DNA of 64,000 nt from Corynebacterium uberis. GTDB taxonomy: Bacteria > Actinomycetota > Actinomycetes > Mycobacteriales > Mycobacteriaceae. Below, piece by piece: positions 1 to 11,255 of the stretch (its first letter is position 1; every line of letters starts with the position of its first letter). Location: positions 1-64,000 of the forward strand of contig NZ_CP085051.1 in assembly GCF_020616335.1 (NCBI RefSeq), read 5' to 3'. Position numbers and translations under genes: made by a program. The notes under the pieces were generated by a model that was not told the origin of the DNA, searched no databases, and was given only the letters and a program-made list of their open reading frames with translations.

Positions 1-1668
1 GTGGCGGACCACCAAGACCCGGTTGACCCTCTCCACCAAACCTGGGCACACGTCGTCGACGAACTCCTGCGTCGCTCCAACGACCCCGCCTCCGACGTAC
101 CCCCCGTCAGCCACCGCATGCTCGCCTTCCTGCGCCTGGCCCAACCCATCACCATCGTCTCCGGATACGTCGTCCTGGCCACCCCACACCAGATGGCCAA
201 AAACGTCGTCGAAGTCGAACTCGGCCCCCACATCGCCCACATCTTCTCCGAGCAGATGGGCCAGCCCTGCGGCCTGGCCGTCAGCATCGACCCCAACGCC
301 GGCCAACACCCCGCAGCAGCTACTGCACCCGCCACACCGCCCGCCAACCCAGAACCGGACAACCCACCCGCACCGCTGCCTCCCGCCGTCACCACCCAGA
401 CCGCCGAAGCGCCGGCACCGAGCGTGACCCCCGGGGCGTCGATAAGCCAACCCGCACCACAACTGCCCGCCCAACCCGTCATCGATGCCGAACCCGCCGT
501 TCCCGCCTGGGCCACCACCCACGGGCCCGCGCAACCCGCCGACGACGACCAACCCACCCCCAGCCAACCTGACCTGCGGCCCGCCAGGCGCATGCCGCGC
601 GAACAACCCGCGCACGACCCCAACCGCCAAACCTCACTCAACCCGAAATACACCTTTGAGACCTTTGTTATCGGCTCCTCCAACCGCTTCGCCAACGGCG
701 CAGCAGTAGCAGTCGCCGAAAACCCCGCCCGCGCCTACAATCCACTGTTCATCTCCGGAGGATCCGGGCTAGGCAAAACCCACCTCCTCCACGCCGCCGG
801 ACACTACGCCAAACAACTGCAACCCTCGCTGCGCATCCAATACGTCTCCAGCGAAGAATTCACCAACGACTACATCAACTCCGTGCGCGACGACCGCCAG
901 GAATCCTTCAAACGGCGCTACCGCAACCTGGACATCCTCATGGTCGACGACATCCAATTCCTCCAAGGCAAAGAAGCCACCCAGGAAGAGTTCTTCCACA
1001 CCTTCAACGCCCTACACCAAGCCAACAAACAAATCATCCTGTCCTCCGACCGGCCCCCCAAAGAACTGACCACCCTGGAAGACCGCCTGCGCACCCGCTT
1101 CCAAGCCGGCCTCATTGCCGATATCCAGCCACCAGACCTGGAAACACGCATCGCCATCCTGATGAAAAAAGCCGAAGCCGACGGCACCCGTGTCGAACGC
1201 GACGTCCTCGAACTCATCGCCTCACGCATCGAATCCTCCATCCGCGAACTCGAAGGCGCCCTCATCCGCGTCTCCGCATTCTCCTCACTCACCCACGAAC
1301 CCATCACCATGGCCATGGCCGAAGCGGCACTCCACGACATCATGCCGGACGCCGATGACGTAGAAATCACGCCCAGCACCATCATGGAAACCACCGCCGA
1401 CTACTTCAACATCACCCTAGAAACCCTGTGTGGCCAGGGAAAAACCCGCGCAGTCGCCCACGCTCGCCAGCTGGCCATGTACCTGTGCCGCGAACTAACC
1501 GACCTGTCGCTGCCGCGCATCGGCGAACAATTCGGCGGCAAAGACCACACCACCGTCATGTACGCCGAACGCAAAATCCGCAAAGAAATGCAAGAAAAGC
1601 CGGACACCTACAACGAAATCCAGCGCCTGACCCAGACCATCAAGACCCGGGGGCGCACCGGCGCCTAG
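1..1668 (+). CDS. dnaA: Chromosomal replication initiator protein DnaA
   Basis: DnaA binds 9-bp DnaA boxes in oriC, melts the origin and loads the replicative helicase. The reading frame opens with GTG at base 1, where chromosome numbering normally begins, and gives 555 residues. Visible in order: an N-terminal domain I (about 1-95), a long Pro/Ala-rich linker (about 95-215), the AAA+ domain with Walker A GGSGLGKTH near residues 253-261 and Walker B ILMVDDIQF near 312-320, and the C-terminal DNA-binding domain with the DnaA signature GGKDHTTVMYAE near 511-522. The linker gives extra length, as is usual in high-GC actinobacteria. Its promoter lies upstream of the window. The linker contains one inverse copy of the recurrent GCTTATCGACGCC motif (about base 434). 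Confidence 0.98.
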   Translation: MADHQDPVDPLHQTWAHVVDELLRRSNDPASDVPPVSHRMLAFLRLAQPITIVSGYVVLATPHQMAKNVVEVELGPHIAHIFSEQMGQPCGLAVSIDPNAGQHPAAATAPATPPANPEPDNPPAPLPPAVTTQTAEAPAPSVTPGASISQPAPQLPAQPVIDAEPAVPAWATTHGPAQPADDDQPTPSQPDLRPARRMPREQPAHDPNRQTSLNPKYTFETFVIGSSNRFANGAAVAVAENPARAYNPLFISGGSGLGKTHLLHAAGHYAKQLQPSLRIQYVSSEEFTNDYINSVRDDRQESFKRRYRNLDILMVDDIQFLQGKEATQEEFFHTFNALHQANKQIILSSDRPPKELTTLEDRLRTRFQAGLIADIQPPDLETRIAILMKKAEADGTRVERDVLELIASRIESSIRELEGALIRVSAFSSLTHEPITMAMAEAALHDIMPDADDVEITPSTIMETTADYFNITLETLCGQGKTRAVAHARQLAMYLCRELTDLSLPRIGEQFGGKDHTTVMYAERKIRKEMQEKPDTYNEIQRLTQTIKTRGRTGA

Positions 1669-1767
1669 AAACCACGGGGCTGGTGCGGCGCTGCGGTGCT
1701 GCGCCTGTGTTGCGGCCGGCGCTGCGGCGCTGCGGTGCTGCGGTGCCTGGCTGCGGTGCCGGAATTT

Positions 1768-1846
1768 TTCGAACATGTCGTAACCTGCCGCGGAAACTAA
1801 ATTCTGACCTGCGAAAACGCCGGCGCCGAAAAATCCGTGCAGACAT
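1768..1846 (+). repeat. TTCGAA-bounded intergenic repeat, copy 1
   Basis: Starts TTCGAACATGTCGTAA, contains the internal direct repeat CCTGCCGCGGAAA / CCTGCGAAAA, and ends GTGCAGACAT. Same family and orientation as copies at 1953, 10266, 10452, 24924, 25101, 25264, 39009, 39471, 39657, 43751, 43947 and 44143; the copy at 48631 is inverted. The right-hand TTCGAA terminus is not retained here. It lies between dnaA and the first DnaA-box module. Confidence 0.9.
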
Positions 1847-1952
1847 CAGATGACCGCATGACCGCAGTGCCGCACGTTGTGCTGGGTGCGGCGGCCGGGG
1901 CGGCGTCGATATGCGGCAACCCGGCACAACAGCCGCCGCGCAGTGCCAGATA

Positions 1953-2031
1953 TTCGAACATGTCGTAACCTGCTGCGGAAACTATTTTCTGACCTGCGGA
2001 AACGCCGCCCCCGGAAAATCCGTGCAGACAT
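1953..2031 (+). repeat. TTCGAA-bounded intergenic repeat, copy 2
   Basis: Second copy, 185 bp after copy 1, in the same orientation. The DNA between the copies (about 1847-1952) and the DNA after copy 2 (about 2032-2104) resemble each other, both running through a GACCGCATGA...GTGCCGCACGTT...GGGGCGGCGTCGATA block, so the repeating unit is about 185 bp and not only the 79-bp core. Confidence 0.9.
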
Positions 2032-2146
2032 CAGACGACCGCATGATCACAGTGCCGCACGTTACGCACGGTGCGCAGCCCCGGGGCGGCGTCGATAAGC
2101 AGAAAAGCGACCGCGCGCCGTGGCCGACCGTGACCGGTGAAAACAG

Positions 2147-2200
2147 TTATCCACAGTCTCCACAGGTTTGTCCACAACTGTGTAATTACACAAATGTGAC
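2147..2200 (+). promoter_or_regulatory. DnaA-box module A (upstream copy)
   Basis: Contains a perfect DnaA box TTATCCACA at 2147-2155 and TTGTCCACA at 2168-2176, then an AT-rich palindromic stretch TGTAATTACA. The same arrangement and nearly the same bases recur at 3923-3975. By location between dnaA and dnaN this is part of, or derived from, the origin region. Confidence 0.8.
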
Positions 2201-2258
2201 TACATGTTGCACGTCGCCAACGTGGCTCCTGCACTACGAAGAAATGCGCGCCCACAAC

Positions 2259-2963
2259 TCACCGCGAAACCTCCTGTGCACTGCGCGCACCCGCAGGTGG
2301 AACGCCAATTTCTGCGATGCTGTGGCCGGCGCAGTGCACCCGGGTAACTGCCGCTGCGCGCACTCGCGACAGAGCGAACCAGCGGATGGCGTTGCGCATG
2401 CGACACCACGCGACGAGGTACCAGCACCCGCCGGTGGCGGCAAAGATGATCGGCTCGACGTCGCGGCGGGATTCTTCGCCGGCGGCGGTGGTGTATTCGA
2501 TGCGTGCTACGCGCTGATCGGTCATCGCTTGTTCCAGCGCGGAGCGGATCACGCGGGGGCATGCCGGGCCGGGGTCGACCCAGACTCGGTGCGCTAGTTG
2601 TTCGGCCTGCCTGCGGGTGTGGGGGTCGAGGGCGGCCAGTATTGTGGCGGCCCCTGCCGCGGCGAGGTCGGCGTAGGGGGCGTTGGCGGCTGCTGTCACC
2701 GCCGCTACCAGGGCCATCGCTTGGGCGGGTGTGAGCCGGATCGGGGGTAGTTCGGCGCCTGGTACCAGGACGTATCCGCCTCCGGGTCCGGGCCGCGACC
2801 AGATGGGTAGGCCTGCGGTTTCTAGGGCGGCGATGTCGCGTTTGATGGTGCGCACGGATACCTCGAAACGCTGGGCGAGCTGTTCGGCGGTCATTCCGTA
2901 GGTGCCGCGGCGGCGAAGGGCTTCTGACATCGCGTGGAGTCGTTCGGATCGCTTCACACCCAT
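2259..2963 (-). CDS. WYL-domain transcriptional regulator (DeoR-like HTH)
   Basis: A 234-residue regulator. The N-terminus has a winged HTH (about residues 1-60; TAEQLAQRFEVSVRTIKRDI), followed by a linker and a C-terminal WYL-type sensor domain with the pattern RIEYTTAAGEESRRDVEPI and WYLVAWCR. WYL regulators sense small ligands or nucleic acid and usually control adjacent genes; here the divergent hydrolase 67 bp away is the obvious candidate target. I chose the ATG at 2963, which begins MGVKRSERLHAM, because the 44 residues upstream (a Cys/Leu/Trp-rich run) do not look like protein. It is transcribed against dnaA and dnaN and sits inside the dnaA-dnaN interval, which is atypical for the genus. 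Confidence 0.85.
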   Translation of the reverse strand: MGVKRSERLHAMSEALRRRGTYGMTAEQLAQRFEVSVRTIKRDIAALETAGLPIWSRPGPGGGYVLVPGAELPPIRLTPAQAMALVAAVTAAANAPYADLAAAGAATILAALDPHTRRQAEQLAHRVWVDPGPACPRVIRSALEQAMTDQRVARIEYTTAAGEESRRDVEPIIFAATGGCWYLVAWCRMRNAIRWFALSRVRAAAVTRVHCAGHSIAEIGVPPAGARSAQEVSR

Positions 2964-3030
2964 ACCGTGCCATAATTCATGCCATAAATAGTGACATACC
3001 GCTGTCCACCGTGTCTGGCACCATCGCGCT

Positions 3031-3876
3031 ATGACTTCCCACAGGCACGCACACAAGCACACGCACAAGCACACGCACAGACCCCCAGCGCTCATCCTTG
3101 TTGCTGGTCATTGGCTCGGCGGGTGGGCATGGCAGCAGGTTGTCGATCACCTCACCAACGCCGGCCTGCAGGGCGTTGCGCTGACCTTGCCTGGCCTCGA
3201 CGCCGCCGATCCGGCGCGGGCAACCAGGACGTTGGCCGAGCAGGCCGACGCCATCGCCGAGGTGGCCGCGCACCTTGCCGCCGAAAACATCGAGAACACC
3301 GAGAACACCGAAAACGCCGCGAGCGCCAAGCCGATCCTGGTGGCCCATAGCGGTGCGAACGGCCCGGCGAGCATCGCCCTGGATCGCCGCCCTGATCTTT
3401 TCGGCCGGGTCGTGTGGGTGGATTCCGGCCCTGTCTCGCCGGGCGGCGTCTTCGATCCGACGTTTCCCGATTCCGCTGAGCAGCTAGCCCTGCCCGCTTT
3501 CGACGTCTTAAGCACGCGCGCCAGCCTCGCCGGGCTCTCCGCCGCTGATCTGGAGCGTTTTCGCCGCCACGCCGTCCCCGAGCCGGGTCCTGTGATTCGC
3601 GGGGTCGTTGAATTGCACAATCCCGCCCGCCGGCACGTGCCCAGCACGCTGGTGTGCTGCTCGATTTCCGGCCGCCAGCTCATGGCCATGGCGCATGCGG
3701 GTCATCCCATGTTTGCCGAGGTCACCACCCTGACCGACCTGACCATCGTGGACCTGCCAACGGGTCACTGGCCGATGTGGAGCCGTCCCCGCGACCTGGC
3801 ACGCCTGCTTATCGACGCCGCCGTGCCCACCCCCGCACCCTCCAGCACCGCGAGCACGCCGCCCCCGGGCCTGTGA
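3031..3876 (+). CDS. Alpha/beta-hydrolase with His-rich N-terminus
   Basis: A 281-residue alpha/beta-hydrolase fold protein resembling the salicylate-esterase/EstC-type group (ALILVAGHWLGGWAWQQV near the start). The nucleophile elbow is AHSGANG with Ser107; the catalytic His is probably in LPTGHWPMW near the C-terminus. The exact substrate cannot be read from sequence. Residues 3-17 form a His/Lys/Thr run (HRHAHKHTHKHTHR) encoded by a short tandem DNA repeat, and about residue 86-96 there is a second repeat-encoded run (ENIENTENTEN). Both are probably expanded microsatellites; the His run might bind metal. It is divergent from the WYL regulator and is flanked downstream by the second DnaA-box module. 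Confidence 0.8.
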   Translation: MTSHRHAHKHTHKHTHRPPALILVAGHWLGGWAWQQVVDHLTNAGLQGVALTLPGLDAADPARATRTLAEQADAIAEVAAHLAAENIENTENTENAASAKPILVAHSGANGPASIALDRRPDLFGRVVWVDSGPVSPGGVFDPTFPDSAEQLALPAFDVLSTRASLAGLSAADLERFRRHAVPEPGPVIRGVVELHNPARRHVPSTLVCCSISGRQLMAMAHAGHPMFAEVTTLTDLTIVDLPTGHWPMWSRPRDLARLLIDAAVPTPAPSSTASTPPPGL

Positions 3877-3922
3877 CCTGTCTGGTGCAGGGTAACGCGA
3901 ATCCTGACCAGGCAGATCGCGG

Positions 3923-3975
3923 TTATCCACACTTTCCACAGGGTTGTCCACAGACGTGTAATTACAAGAATGTAA
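3923..3975 (+). promoter_or_regulatory. DnaA-box module B (downstream copy)
   Basis: TTATCCACA at 3923-3931 and TTGTCCACA at 3944-3952, followed by TGTAATTACA. It matches module A at 2147-2200 at most positions, including spacing. The pair frames the WYL regulator/hydrolase insertion. Confidence 0.8.
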
Positions 3976-4129
3976 CTCAGTGTTCTTACTCTCAAAAACG
4001 GCGTCATCCGCGCGCGGCGGGCCGCCCCGCAGCCGCGCAACGCACCCCCGCACTCCCCGAACCCAGGGCTCCTGTGACCGCCTCTAGCTACGAAAGAAAA
4101 TAACAAAACCCCAGGTCAGCCCTGTGGAG

Positions 4130-4360
4130 GGTGCTGTGAGACACAACGGTTGGATGGTGGACAGCCTGTGGACAACTCGACAAGCCCACGAGTTATCCAC
4201 AACCCCCCGATGTTGTCCACCGGTTGTCCACACTCCATCCACACGACGAATCGCCGAGCCGAGCAGCATCGATACCCCCTGCTCCACAGAGTGCACAGGA
4301 CTTACTGCCGTTACTAAAAATTTTCCTGAACTTAACTAAGAAAGACAGGGCGTGTGGACA
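4130..4360 (+). other. oriC: Probable replication origin, DnaA-box cluster (oriC)
   Basis: This gene-free stretch before dnaN holds DnaA boxes on both strands: TGTGGACAA 4167-4175, TTATCCACA 4193-4201, TTGTCCACC 4213-4221, TTGTCCACA 4224-4232, and a weaker TGTGGACAG near 4353. Beside them is an AT-rich run (about 4311-4345, ACTAAAAATTTTCCTGAACTT) that could be the unwinding element. Location between dnaA and dnaN is the standard actinobacterial one. Together with the module at 3923 it forms the best origin candidate in the window. Confidence 0.85.
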
Positions 4361-4612
4361 GGTTGAACGCGACGTCGCTAAGCAACGAACACGAAGTGAG
4401 CCGATCCGAGCGCCTGCGGGCGCCCCGGTGACCGGCGAATCACACAACTTGGCAAACCCGTAGGCTGTGCCGGTACCTTGGAGTTGTTATTTGATCCACG
4501 TCCGTGGCGGGCAGCGGTGACCGCGCAGCCGCGCCAGTGTGTGGGTTGCGCACCGTGGGTTGTGTTATTTGGTCAGTTAGTTACCGTTTTCGGCGCGAGG
4601 AGCTTGAAACAC

Positions 4613-5800
4613 ATGGAGTCAGGGCACATCTCTTTCCGGGTTGCCAAGGATGACCTGGGCGATGCGGTTGCGTGGGTGGCCCGCAACCTCCCCACAAAAG
4701 TTGCGCAGCCGGTGCTGCGCGCCATGCTCATCACGGCCGACGATGAGGGCCTAGAAATCGCCGGCTTTGACTACGAGGTCTCCACCAAAGTTCGGCTGTC
4801 CGCCCAGGTCAGCCAGCCCGGACGCATCGCCGTAGCCGGCAAACTCATCGCCGAGATTTCCAACACCCTGCCAAACAAGGACGTGGAGATCCGCGCCGAC
4901 GGCTCCGTGGCCGTCATGGTGTGTGGTTCCTCCCGCTTTGAGCTACCCATGATCCCGCTGGATGACTACCCGCAACTTCCCACACTGCCCGAGGTCACCG
5001 GCACCATCGACCCGAAGCTGTTTACCCGGGCTGTCACCCAGGTAGCCGTGGCCGCCGGCCGGGATGACACCCTGCCCATGCTCACCGGCGTGCACATGGA
5101 GGTTTCCGGAAGCAACGTCGAACTGGCGGCCACGGACCGTTTCCGCCTGGCGCTGCGCACCTTCGAGTGGAATCCCGCTTCCCCAGACGTGTCAGCCAAC
5201 CTGCTCATTCCGGCAAAGACGCTGCTGGAAAACGCGCGCACGCTGGACCCGCAGACTTCTGATCCGATTGACATTGCGGTGGGTACCGGCGACCAGATTG
5301 GCCGCGAAGGACTTTTTGGTGTTCATACCGATAATCGGGAAACCACCACCCGCATGCTCGACGCGGAATTCCCCAACATCAAGCCGCTGCTGCCTAAAGT
5401 GCACACCTCTGTGGCAACGGTAGAAATCGCGCCCCTTTTGGAAGCCATCCGCCGTGTCTCGCTGATGACGGAACGCAACGCGCAAATTCGCATGCAGTTT
5501 TCAGAAGGACAAGTCATCCTGTCCGCCGGTGGTTCGGATTCCGGCCACGCGGAAGAACCCCTGCCCTGTGCTTTCACGGGTGCAGATGAACTCCTCATCG
5601 CCTTTAATCCCAGCTATTTGAAGGACGGCCTGGGTGTCATTGACACCGACCGGGTGGTCTTTGGGTTCACCGAGCCCTCCCGCCCGGCCATCCTGGTGCC
5701 CGAACCCGATGAGCTGCCGGAGGCCAACGCGGACGGGACGTTCCCAACGCCGCAGACGGACTTCACCTACCTGCTCATGCCGGTGCGACTTCCGGGCTAA
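4613..5800 (+). CDS. dnaN: DNA polymerase III sliding clamp, beta subunit
   Basis: The ring-shaped clamp tethers Pol III to DNA. The 395-residue product starts MESGHISFRVAKDDL and shows three repeated clamp folds, ending TYLLMPVRLPG, the usual C-terminal segment of the family. The frame is open further upstream to about 4478, but the ATG at 4613 is preceded by GAGGAG at 4598-4603 and gives the family-typical N-terminus. It is followed by recF after 225 bp; that gap carries short repeats of ACCTGGG/GGCTAACC with hairpin potential but no T-run. Confidence 0.97.
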   Translation: MESGHISFRVAKDDLGDAVAWVARNLPTKVAQPVLRAMLITADDEGLEIAGFDYEVSTKVRLSAQVSQPGRIAVAGKLIAEISNTLPNKDVEIRADGSVAVMVCGSSRFELPMIPLDDYPQLPTLPEVTGTIDPKLFTRAVTQVAVAAGRDDTLPMLTGVHMEVSGSNVELAATDRFRLALRTFEWNPASPDVSANLLIPAKTLLENARTLDPQTSDPIDIAVGTGDQIGREGLFGVHTDNRETTTRMLDAEFPNIKPLLPKVHTSVATVEIAPLLEAIRRVSLMTERNAQIRMQFSEGQVILSAGGSDSGHAEEPLPCAFTGADELLIAFNPSYLKDGLGVIDTDRVVFGFTEPSRPAILVPEPDELPEANADGTFPTPQTDFTYLLMPVRLPG

Positions 5801-6025
5801 CCAGGGCCCACCCAGGCGAACCCAGGGGCTCACCTGGGGCTAACCCTGACCCGCAAGAGCTCAGGCCTCACCTGGGCTAACCAGCTCAATCAGGGGGTGC
5901 GCGGGGCGCAGGCCAGCGGATTCCCTGCGGAGTGGAGAAAACAGCAGCTAGGTGCCCTGATCGCGGCCGTACCCACAGTCGCGCACGGGACCTATGAGGA
6001 GACCCACGAGGAGAGGTGTTCTGGG

Positions 6026-7234
6026 TTGTATGTCAGCCACTTATCGCTGCGGGACTACCGGTCCTGGGCGCAGCTGAGCATCGACCTGGAGCCGGGGGTG
6101 ACCCTGTTTGTTGGCCGCAATGGCTTTGGCAAAACAAATATTGTTGAGGCCTTGGGGTATGTGGCGCATTTGAGTTCGCACCGGGTGTCGTCGGATGCGC
6201 CTTTGGTGCGTGAATCCGCCCCGAATGCGCGGGTGTCTGCCACGGCTATTAATCAGGGCCGCGAGCTGACCTCGCACGTGTTAATTAAGCCGCATGGGGC
6301 AAATCAGGCGCAGATTAATAGGACGCGTTTGCGTTCTGTTCGTGAGGTGTTGGGGGTGGTGCGCACGGTGTTGTTTGCGCCGGAGGATTTGGCGTTGGTG
6401 CGTGGGGAGCCGGAACAGCGGCGTCGTTATGTTGATGACATTATTGCTATGAAGTGGCCGCGTTTGGCGGGGGTGAAGGCTGATTATGACAAGATTGTGC
6501 GGCAGCGCAACGCGTTATTAAAAACCGCTTCTGGCGCGCTGCGTCGTGGTTATGATTCGGAGTCCGGCGCGGATGCGCTGGCCACGTTGGATGCCTGGGA
6601 TGGGCGTTTGGCGGCACTGGGTGCCCAGGTGATTGTGGCGCGCAGGACGCTCATTGATGCGCTTCGTCCGCACGTTGAGCAGGCGTATGCGGCGTTGGCG
6701 CCGGAGTCGCGCCCGGCGGGTATTGCCTATCGTTCCAGCGTGGAGGGGGAGGATTGTCGGGATGTTGCGGAGGTGGAGGCGCAGCTGCTGGCGGGGCTGG
6801 GTGCTGCGCGTCCGCGGGAGATTGAGCGGGGGTTGAGCCTGGTGGGCCCGCATCGTGATGATGTGGAGATCACCCTGGGCACCCAGCCGGCTAAGGGTTT
6901 TGCTTCGCATGGGGAGACGTGGTCGTGCGCGATTGCGTTGCGTTTTGGGGAGTTGGAGTTGCTGCGGGAGCAGGGCTCGGATCCGGTGCTCATTTTGGAT
7001 GATGTCTTCGCGGAGCTGGATGCGCGCCGCCGGGAGAAGTTGGTGGCGCTGGCTACGAGCGTGGAGCAGGTGCTCATCACTGCGGCGGTGGATGAGGATT
7101 TGCCGGAGAACTTGGAGGACAAGATCATCGCCCGGCATGTGGTGACGGTGGCTGATACGCCGTCGGGCCGGGTGTCGGTGCTCGGGGAGCAGGCGCCTGA
7201 GCCCGGCGCCACGGGGGATGGCCAGGATGACTGA
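6026..7234 (+). CDS. recF: DNA replication and repair protein RecF
   Basis: RecF is an SMC-like ATPase that helps load RecA at single-strand gaps with RecO and RecR. The 402-residue product has Walker [10 protein letters not shown] near residue 30, a signature region [12 protein letters not shown], and Walker [14 protein letters not shown] near residue 325. I chose the TTG at 6026, giving [14 protein letters not shown], the expected N-terminus, with GAGGAGAGG about 9 bases upstream; no ATG or GTG fits as well. Its stop overlaps the start of the DUF721 gene, so the two are translationally coupled. Confidence 0.95.
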   Translation: MYVSHLSLRDYRSWAQLSIDLEPGVTLFVGRNGFGKTNIVEALGYVAHLSSHRVSSDAPLVRESAPNARVSATAINQGRELTSHVLIKPHGANQAQINRTRLRSVREVLGVVRTVLFAPEDLALVRGEPEQRRRYVDDIIAMKWPRLAGVKADYDKIVRQRNALLKTASGALRRGYDSESGADALATLDAWDGRLAALGAQVIVARRTLIDALRPHVEQAYAALAPESRPAGIAYRSSVEGEDCRDVAEVEAQLLAGLGAARPREIERGLSLVGPHRDDVEITLGTQPAKGFASHGETWSCAIALRFGELELLREQGSDPVLILDDVFAELDARRREKLVALATSVEQVLITAAVDEDLPENLEDKIIARHVVTVADTPSGRVSVLGEQAPEPGATGDGQDD

Positions 7235-7883
7235 CCAGTCCGACCCGATTGACCAGGCGTTTGCCGCGATGCGGGCGGCGGCGAAGCGGCGCGGCGGCAC
7301 GGTGCCGCGGCTGGGTAGTAAGCAGGGCAGCCAGCGTCGGAAGCGCTCGGAGGGGCAGCTGTTTGCCGCGCTTTCCGACGCCCCCTCTGCCGCGCCGTCC
7401 GCACCCATCTCCGGCACTGCTGTCACGCCTGGCGTGACCATCCCTGGGGTGCAGGTGCCTGCCGGTTCTCGTCGGCGCCGGGGACGGGGGATGCCCACCG
7501 GCCGTGACGGGCGCAGGATTCCGCGCAGTAGGGACGTCGATAAGCTGGGTGCGATCCTGGGTGCGGAGATTTCGCGGCGCGGCTGGGGGCGCGGCATTGC
7601 CGGCGGGTGGGTTGCCGGGCATTGGGAGGAGCTGGTTGGGCCGAAAATCGCTGCGCACGCGACGGTGGAGATGATTAAGGGCACGACGCTGTTTATCACC
7701 TGCGATTCCACAGCGTGGGCGACGAATTTGCGGCTCATGCAGCGCCAGATTTTGCAGACCATTAGGGGCAAGGTCGGCGCGGATGTGATCACGGAGTTGA
7801 AGATTTTTGGGCCGAAGGCGCCGTCGTGGCGCAAGGGGCCGCTCCACGTGAAGGGCCGCGGACCGCGCGATACCTACGGCTAG
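7227..7883 (+). CDS. DUF721 family protein (DciA-like)
   Basis: A 218-residue protein in the recF-gyrB slot of actinobacteria. The C-terminal half (about 95-205) has the DUF721 pattern: [34 protein letters not shown] then [23 protein letters not shown] and [11 protein letters not shown]. Related DciA proteins in many bacteria act with the replicative helicase; that role here is inferred from family and location. The N-terminal half is Arg/Ala-rich and low-complexity. The start ATG at 7227 overlaps the recF stop (ATGACTGA). An in-frame ATG at 7218 is possible. Confidence 0.85.
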   Translation: MTDQSDPIDQAFAAMRAAAKRRGGTVPRLGSKQGSQRRKRSEGQLFAALSDAPSAAPSAPISGTAVTPGVTIPGVQVPAGSRRRRGRGMPTGRDGRRIPRSRDVDKLGAILGAEISRRGWGRGIAGGWVAGHWEELVGPKIAAHATVEMIKGTTLFITCDSTAWATNLRLMQRQILQTIRGKVGADVITELKIFGPKAPSWRKGPLHVKGRGPRDTYG

Positions 7884-7986
7884 GATCCCGCCAGCCGTCG
7901 GCGACGTACCGGCCGCTGCGCTAGGCGCGACGTGAAGGGGCCATCAGCGTTCCAAAGCCCCTGCCGCGTGGGGGGTTACGTACGTG

Positions 7987-7992
7987 TAGAAT
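7987..7992 (+). promoter_or_regulatory. Probable -10 element of gyrB
   Basis: TAGAAT preceded by GTG, 45 bp upstream of the gyrB start, within the only gap before gyrB. The leader then carries GAGGAG at 8020-8025. No clear -35 element is visible. Confidence 0.5.
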
Positions 7993-7994
7993 GA

Positions 7995-10106
<2,112 letters not shown>

Positions 10107-10126
10107 CTGGCTGGCTACTGCTGAAC

Positions 10127-10158
10127 ACACCCCGGGCCGCGCGGCTCGGGGTGTTTTT
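10127..10158 (+). terminator. Rho-independent terminator of gyrB
   Basis: ACACCCCGGGCC...CGGGGTGT stem (10127-10154) running into TTTTT, 20 bp after the gyrB stop. Confidence 0.9.
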
Positions 10159-10265
10159 GTGCGTTTATCGCCTGCTTTTCGCCTGCTTATCGACGCCCCG
10201 CGTCCCCCCGCGGTTGCTGCGCCTCACCGCGCGGTTGCTGCGCGGGGCTGTGCGGCCGGCTGGTA

Positions 10266-10344
10266 TTCGAACATGTCGTAACCTGCCGCGGAAACTAATT
10301 TCTGACCTGCGGAAATGCCGGCGCCGGAAAATCCGTGCAGACAT
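10266..10344 (+). repeat. TTCGAA-bounded intergenic repeat, copy 3
   Basis: TTCGAACATGTCGTAACCTG start, ends GTGCAGACAT. Downstream of the gyrB terminator and of a GCTTATCGACGCC motif at about 10186. Confidence 0.9.
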
Positions 10345-10451
10345 CAGACGACTGTATGACGGCGGTGCCGAACGTTACGCACGGTGCGGCGCTCCGGGGC
10401 GGCGTCGATATGCGGCAACCCGGCACAGCGGCCGCCGCGCGGTACCAGATA

Positions 10452-10530
10452 TTCGAACATGTCGTAACCTGCCGCGGAAACTAAATTCTGACCTGCGGAA
10501 ACGTCGCCCCCGGAAAATCCGTGCAGACAT
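10452..10530 (+). repeat. TTCGAA-bounded intergenic repeat, copy 4
   Basis: 186 bp after copy 3 in the same orientation. The linker between them repeats the GACGAC...GTTACGCACGGTGCGGCGC...GGGGCGGCGTCGATATGCGGCA block seen after copies 1 and 2. Confidence 0.9.
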
Positions 10531-10623
10531 CAGACGACCGCATGATCGCGGTGCCGGACGTTACGCTGGGTGCGGCGCCCCGGGCGGGCGTCGAGAAGCA
10601 GGAAAACGACGCCCGGCTCGCGC

Positions 10624-11070
10624 TTACTTGGCGTGCTTTTCAATAACCTCGCCGAGCTCGGGGAGCACGGGGGTGACAATCTTCTCGGCCTTGCCGCGCA
10701 GGGACTTGTACACGCCGGCTACGGGGCCGGGGAGGTTGTCGGTGTTGCGGTCGGCGACGTTGAGGAGGGCGTCGCGAGCTTCTTGGTCGTGCGCGGCCAG
10801 GTAGTCGCCGAAGTTGCCTGCGGCAGCGGCGTCGTCGTTGGTGTAGCCGTTCCACAGAGGCGCCAGGGACTCGAGGAACTGGGGGAGGAGCTTGTTGATG
10901 CCGCGCTCGATGAGGGATTCATCGACTTTTGTGGCTCCTTTAACGGCGGTCTTCAGGGCGGTGCCGGACAGGCCGCTTTGGTTATCGATGGTCTTCTGGG
11001 TCAGCGCGGCGAGGTCGGCGACGAGGGCATCGCGGCGGTCTGGTTGGGTCAGTTCGTTGAGGTCAGTCAT
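10624..11070 (-). CDS. Conserved actinobacterial hypothetical protein
   Basis: A 148-residue soluble, mostly helical, acidic protein starting MTDLNELTQPDRRDALVADL. It resembles a small family conserved in corynebacteria (I recall it as DUF6918, not checked). Residues about 60-110 contain KLLPQFLESLAPLWNGYTND and FGDYLAAHDQEARDALL. I chose the ATG at 11070 because it follows an AAGGAGAAACC ribosome-binding site; residues encoded further upstream look non-coding. No catalytic motif is visible. It is convergent with gyrB, with repeats 3 and 4 between them. Confidence 0.75.
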   Translation of the reverse strand: MTDLNELTQPDRRDALVADLAALTQKTIDNQSGLSGTALKTAVKGATKVDESLIERGINKLLPQFLESLAPLWNGYTNDDAAAAGNFGDYLAAHDQEARDALLNVADRNTDNLPGPVAGVYKSLRGKAEKIVTPVLPELGEVIEKHAK

Positions 11071-11255
11071 GGTTTCTCCTTGCGTTGAGTGGGTAGGGGT
11101 AGAGAAAAAGGGACTTTCATGGCCTGCGCGTTTGGGGCGCGCGGGTGATGAAAATCCCTCAAGATGTTGTGGCTCTTCCGCCACAGGAGTTAACTGTAAC
11201 CACAACAGTCACATACTGTACCGGAAGTGCCTGGCGCGTCGCCACATCGGGCACC

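Noticed and set aside
10183..10250. Possible small gene after the gyrB terminator
   Set aside because: No ribosome-binding site; low-complexity GC-rich DNA leading into the repeat array.
11150..11220. Inverted repeats GTGGC...GCCAC and ACTGT...ACAGT upstream of the 10624-11070 gene as a riboswitch
   Set aside because: No known riboswitch core is recognisable and the arms are short.
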